DNA from: Pseudomonadota bacterium
GTDB taxonomy: Bacteria > Myxococcota > Myxococcia > Myxococcales > Myxococcaceae
DNA: 8,125 bases
Reading direction: 5' to 3'
Assembly: GCA_023424585.1 (NCBI GenBank)
Contig: JAFADT010000888.1
Coordinates: forward strand, 1 to 8,125
The notes below the pieces were generated by a model that saw only the letters and a list, made by a program, of their open reading frames with translations, had not been told where the DNA came from and did not search any database. Both the position numbers and the translations under genes were made by a program. Of the stretch, positions 5,667 through 8,125 are shown in pieces (the stretch's first letter is position 1; each line of letters starts with the position of its first letter).

Positions 5667-6356
5667 CTACCAGGGCACCTCCGCGCCCTCGTAGTCGAAG
5701 AACCGGCCGGAGTGCTCCAGCGAGATGCTGTCGATCACCTGCAGCATCCCGCGCACGGACTCCTCCGCCGGCAGCGGCGCGTCCTGGCCGCCCATGTCCG
5801 TCTGCACCCAACCCGGATGCAGCAGCACGAACGCCAGGCCCTCGCGTCGCAGGTCGTTGGACATGGAGCGCACGCCCATGTTCAGCGCGGCCTTGGACAT
5901 GCGGTAGGCATACGCACCGCCCTCCGTGTTGCTGGAGAGCGACCCCATGCGCGAGGTGACGTTCGCCACCTTGCGCCCCATTCCCTGGCGCAGCGCGGGC
6001 AGGAGCGCGGAGGTGATCCGCAGCGGCCCGAGCGCGTTCACCTCGATGGTGCGCGCCAGGTCCTCGTAGTCCAGCTCGTGCAGCCCCACCCACTGGCCGG
6101 CCACCCCGGCGTTGTTGATCAGCACGTCCACCGGCTCACGGCAGACGCGCTCCGCGAAGGCCCGCACGCTGTCCCCGTGGGTGACGTCCAGCGTGTGGAT
6201 CCTCAGGCGGTTGCCGGCCTCCAGGAGCAGCGGCTCCAGCCGGCGCGCCAGCTCCGGAGCTCGCACACCCGCGTCCACCGTTTCTCCCCGCCGCAGCAGC
6301 TGCTGCACGAACTCGAAACCGATGCCACGGCTCGCTCCCGTGATGACATAGCGCAT
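5667..6356 (-). CDS. csgA: CsgA, C-factor: short-chain dehydrogenase family developmental signal protein
   Basis: The 229-residue product is a short-chain dehydrogenase/reductase and matches M. xanthus CsgA as I remember it, including the VTSRMGSL block, the PGWVQTDMGG block and the C-terminal RFFDYEGAEVPW. The nucleotide-binding motif is TGASRGIG (6-13); NNAG is at 81-84, N107 is in place, S135 is the catalytic serine, and Y151-x-x-x-K155 is the active site. T6, R10, S135 and K155 fall exactly at the positions I recall being mutated in M. xanthus CsgA, which supports both orthology and the ATG at 6356. In M. xanthus the 25-kDa protein is cut by the PopC protease to the 17-kDa cell-surface C-signal that drives rippling, aggregation and sporulation; full-length CsgA has also been reported as a cardiolipin phospholipase. 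The gene is divergent from hemG and convergent with the IQ-repeat gene. Processing here is inferred from family knowledge. Confidence 0.92.
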   Translation of the reverse strand: MRYVITGASRGIGFEFVQQLLRRGETVDAGVRAPELARRLEPLLLEAGNRLRIHTLDVTHGDSVRAFAERVCREPVDVLINNAGVAGQWVGLHELDYEDLARTIEVNALGPLRITSALLPALRQGMGRKVANVTSRMGSLSSNTEGGAYAYRMSKAALNMGVRSMSNDLRREGLAFVLLHPGWVQTDMGGQDAPLPAEESVRGMLQVIDSISLEHSGRFFDYEGAEVPW

Positions 6357-6362
6357 GCCTGT

Positions 6363-7882
<1,520 letters not shown>

Positions 7883-7903
7883 GCGACCGCTCACCCAGGC
7901 CCC

Positions 7904-7946
7904 GCGACGGCCGGGGGCCTCCCTCCCCGAAAGGCCCCTGGGTCGC
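7904..7946 (+). terminator. Strong hairpin downstream of hemG
   Basis: CCGGGGGCCT (7911-7920) pairs with AGGCCCCTGG (7932-7941), ten pairs with one G-T wobble, around an 11-base pyrimidine-rich loop. GCGAC (7904-7908) and GTCGC (7942-7946) extend the stem beyond a 2-base bulge. It begins 21 bases after the hemG TGA. No T-run follows, so it may be a high-GC intrinsic terminator or an mRNA 3'-end structure. Confidence 0.5.
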
Positions 7947-7979
7947 CGGCAGAGTGCGTGGGCATGTTTCATGGACACC

Positions 7980-7984
7980 GGAGG
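7980..7984 (+). promoter_or_regulatory. Ribosome binding site of the 37-codon gene
   Basis: GGAGG lies eight bases before the ATG at 7993, near-ideal Shine-Dalgarno sequence and spacing. It is the main reason to believe the small gene that follows. Confidence 0.5.
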
Positions 7985-7992
7985 CGCCCCCC

Positions 7993-8106
7993 ATGTTCTC
8001 ACTTCACTCGCCGCTCCTGTCCATGCTCGCCGTCGTCTTCTTCCCCGCGCTCCTCGCCGGAACGCTCGTCCTGGAGCTCGTCCCCGCGCCCGTCCCCCAG
8101 CGCTAG
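7993..8106 (+). CDS. Small single-pass membrane protein, hypothetical
   Basis: The 37-residue product starts MFSLHSPLLS and has one continuous hydrophobic segment, about residues 8-30 (LLSMLAVVFFPALLAGTLVL core), followed by a short Pro-rich tail ending PVPQR. It reads as a one-helix membrane miniprotein. Support comes from the GGAGG at ideal distance, the position 110 bp beyond hemG and its hairpin, and a membrane helix that fills the frame. There is no recognisable family and no cysteine for lipidation. Nearby ATGs at 7964 and 7971 are in other frames. The function is unknown; the gene could be spurious given its length. Confidence 0.5.
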   Translation: MFSLHSPLLSMLAVVFFPALLAGTLVLELVPAPVPQR

Positions 8107-8125
8107 GACGCGGGACGGTGTAGCC

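Overview
The window (roughly 70% GC, G/C-rich third codon positions) comes from a myxobacterium of the Myxococcus/Corallococcus/Cystobacterineae type. The strongest evidence is a clear csgA (C-factor) gene. Supporting evidence is a lone HRDVN-type Ser/Thr kinase, a Myxococcus-like oxygen-dependent protoporphyrinogen oxidase, and start codons lying directly behind -10-like boxes. Coding density is very high, and no gene-free stretch exceeds 300 bases. I saw no tRNA, rRNA, CRISPR array, insertion sequence or phage gene.

Layout. (1) 1-76 (+): the last codons of an unidentified gene. (2) 81-2958 (-): a probable three-gene operon read from right to left: glgA (glycogen synthase), a soluble Ser/Thr protein kinase, then a LEA-type-2 (WHy-domain) lipoprotein whose start overlaps the kinase stop by one base. 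(3) 3042-3629 (+): pdxH (PNP/PMP oxidase), divergent from glgA across 83 bp. (4) 3689-5518 (+): a 609-residue protein of unknown function with seven tandem calmodulin-type IQ motifs, six of them in an exact 23-residue register, followed by a roughly 350-residue domain I do not recognise. (5) 5519-5666: a convergent intergenic region packed with three hairpins. (6) 5667-6356 (-): csgA. (7) 6357-6481: a compact divergent promoter region with three dyads. (8) 6482-7882 (+): hemG/hemY, followed by a strong hairpin. (9) 7993-8106 (+): a 37-residue membrane miniprotein with a good Shine-Dalgarno. The last 19 bases hold nothing I can assign.

How the genes may work together. glgA, the kinase and the LEA lipoprotein look like a storage/desiccation unit that could serve starvation and spore formation. 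csgA is the C-signal gene of fruiting-body development. From memory, pdxH matches fprA, the neighbour of csgA in M. xanthus. PdxH and HemG are housekeeping flavoenzymes. The standout is the IQ-repeat gene between pdxH and csgA. IQ motifs are the eukaryotic myosin-type binding sites for calmodulin and light chains and are very unusual in bacteria, so this protein either has a bacterial EF-hand-like partner or acts on eukaryotic calmodulin. Both ideas are inference.
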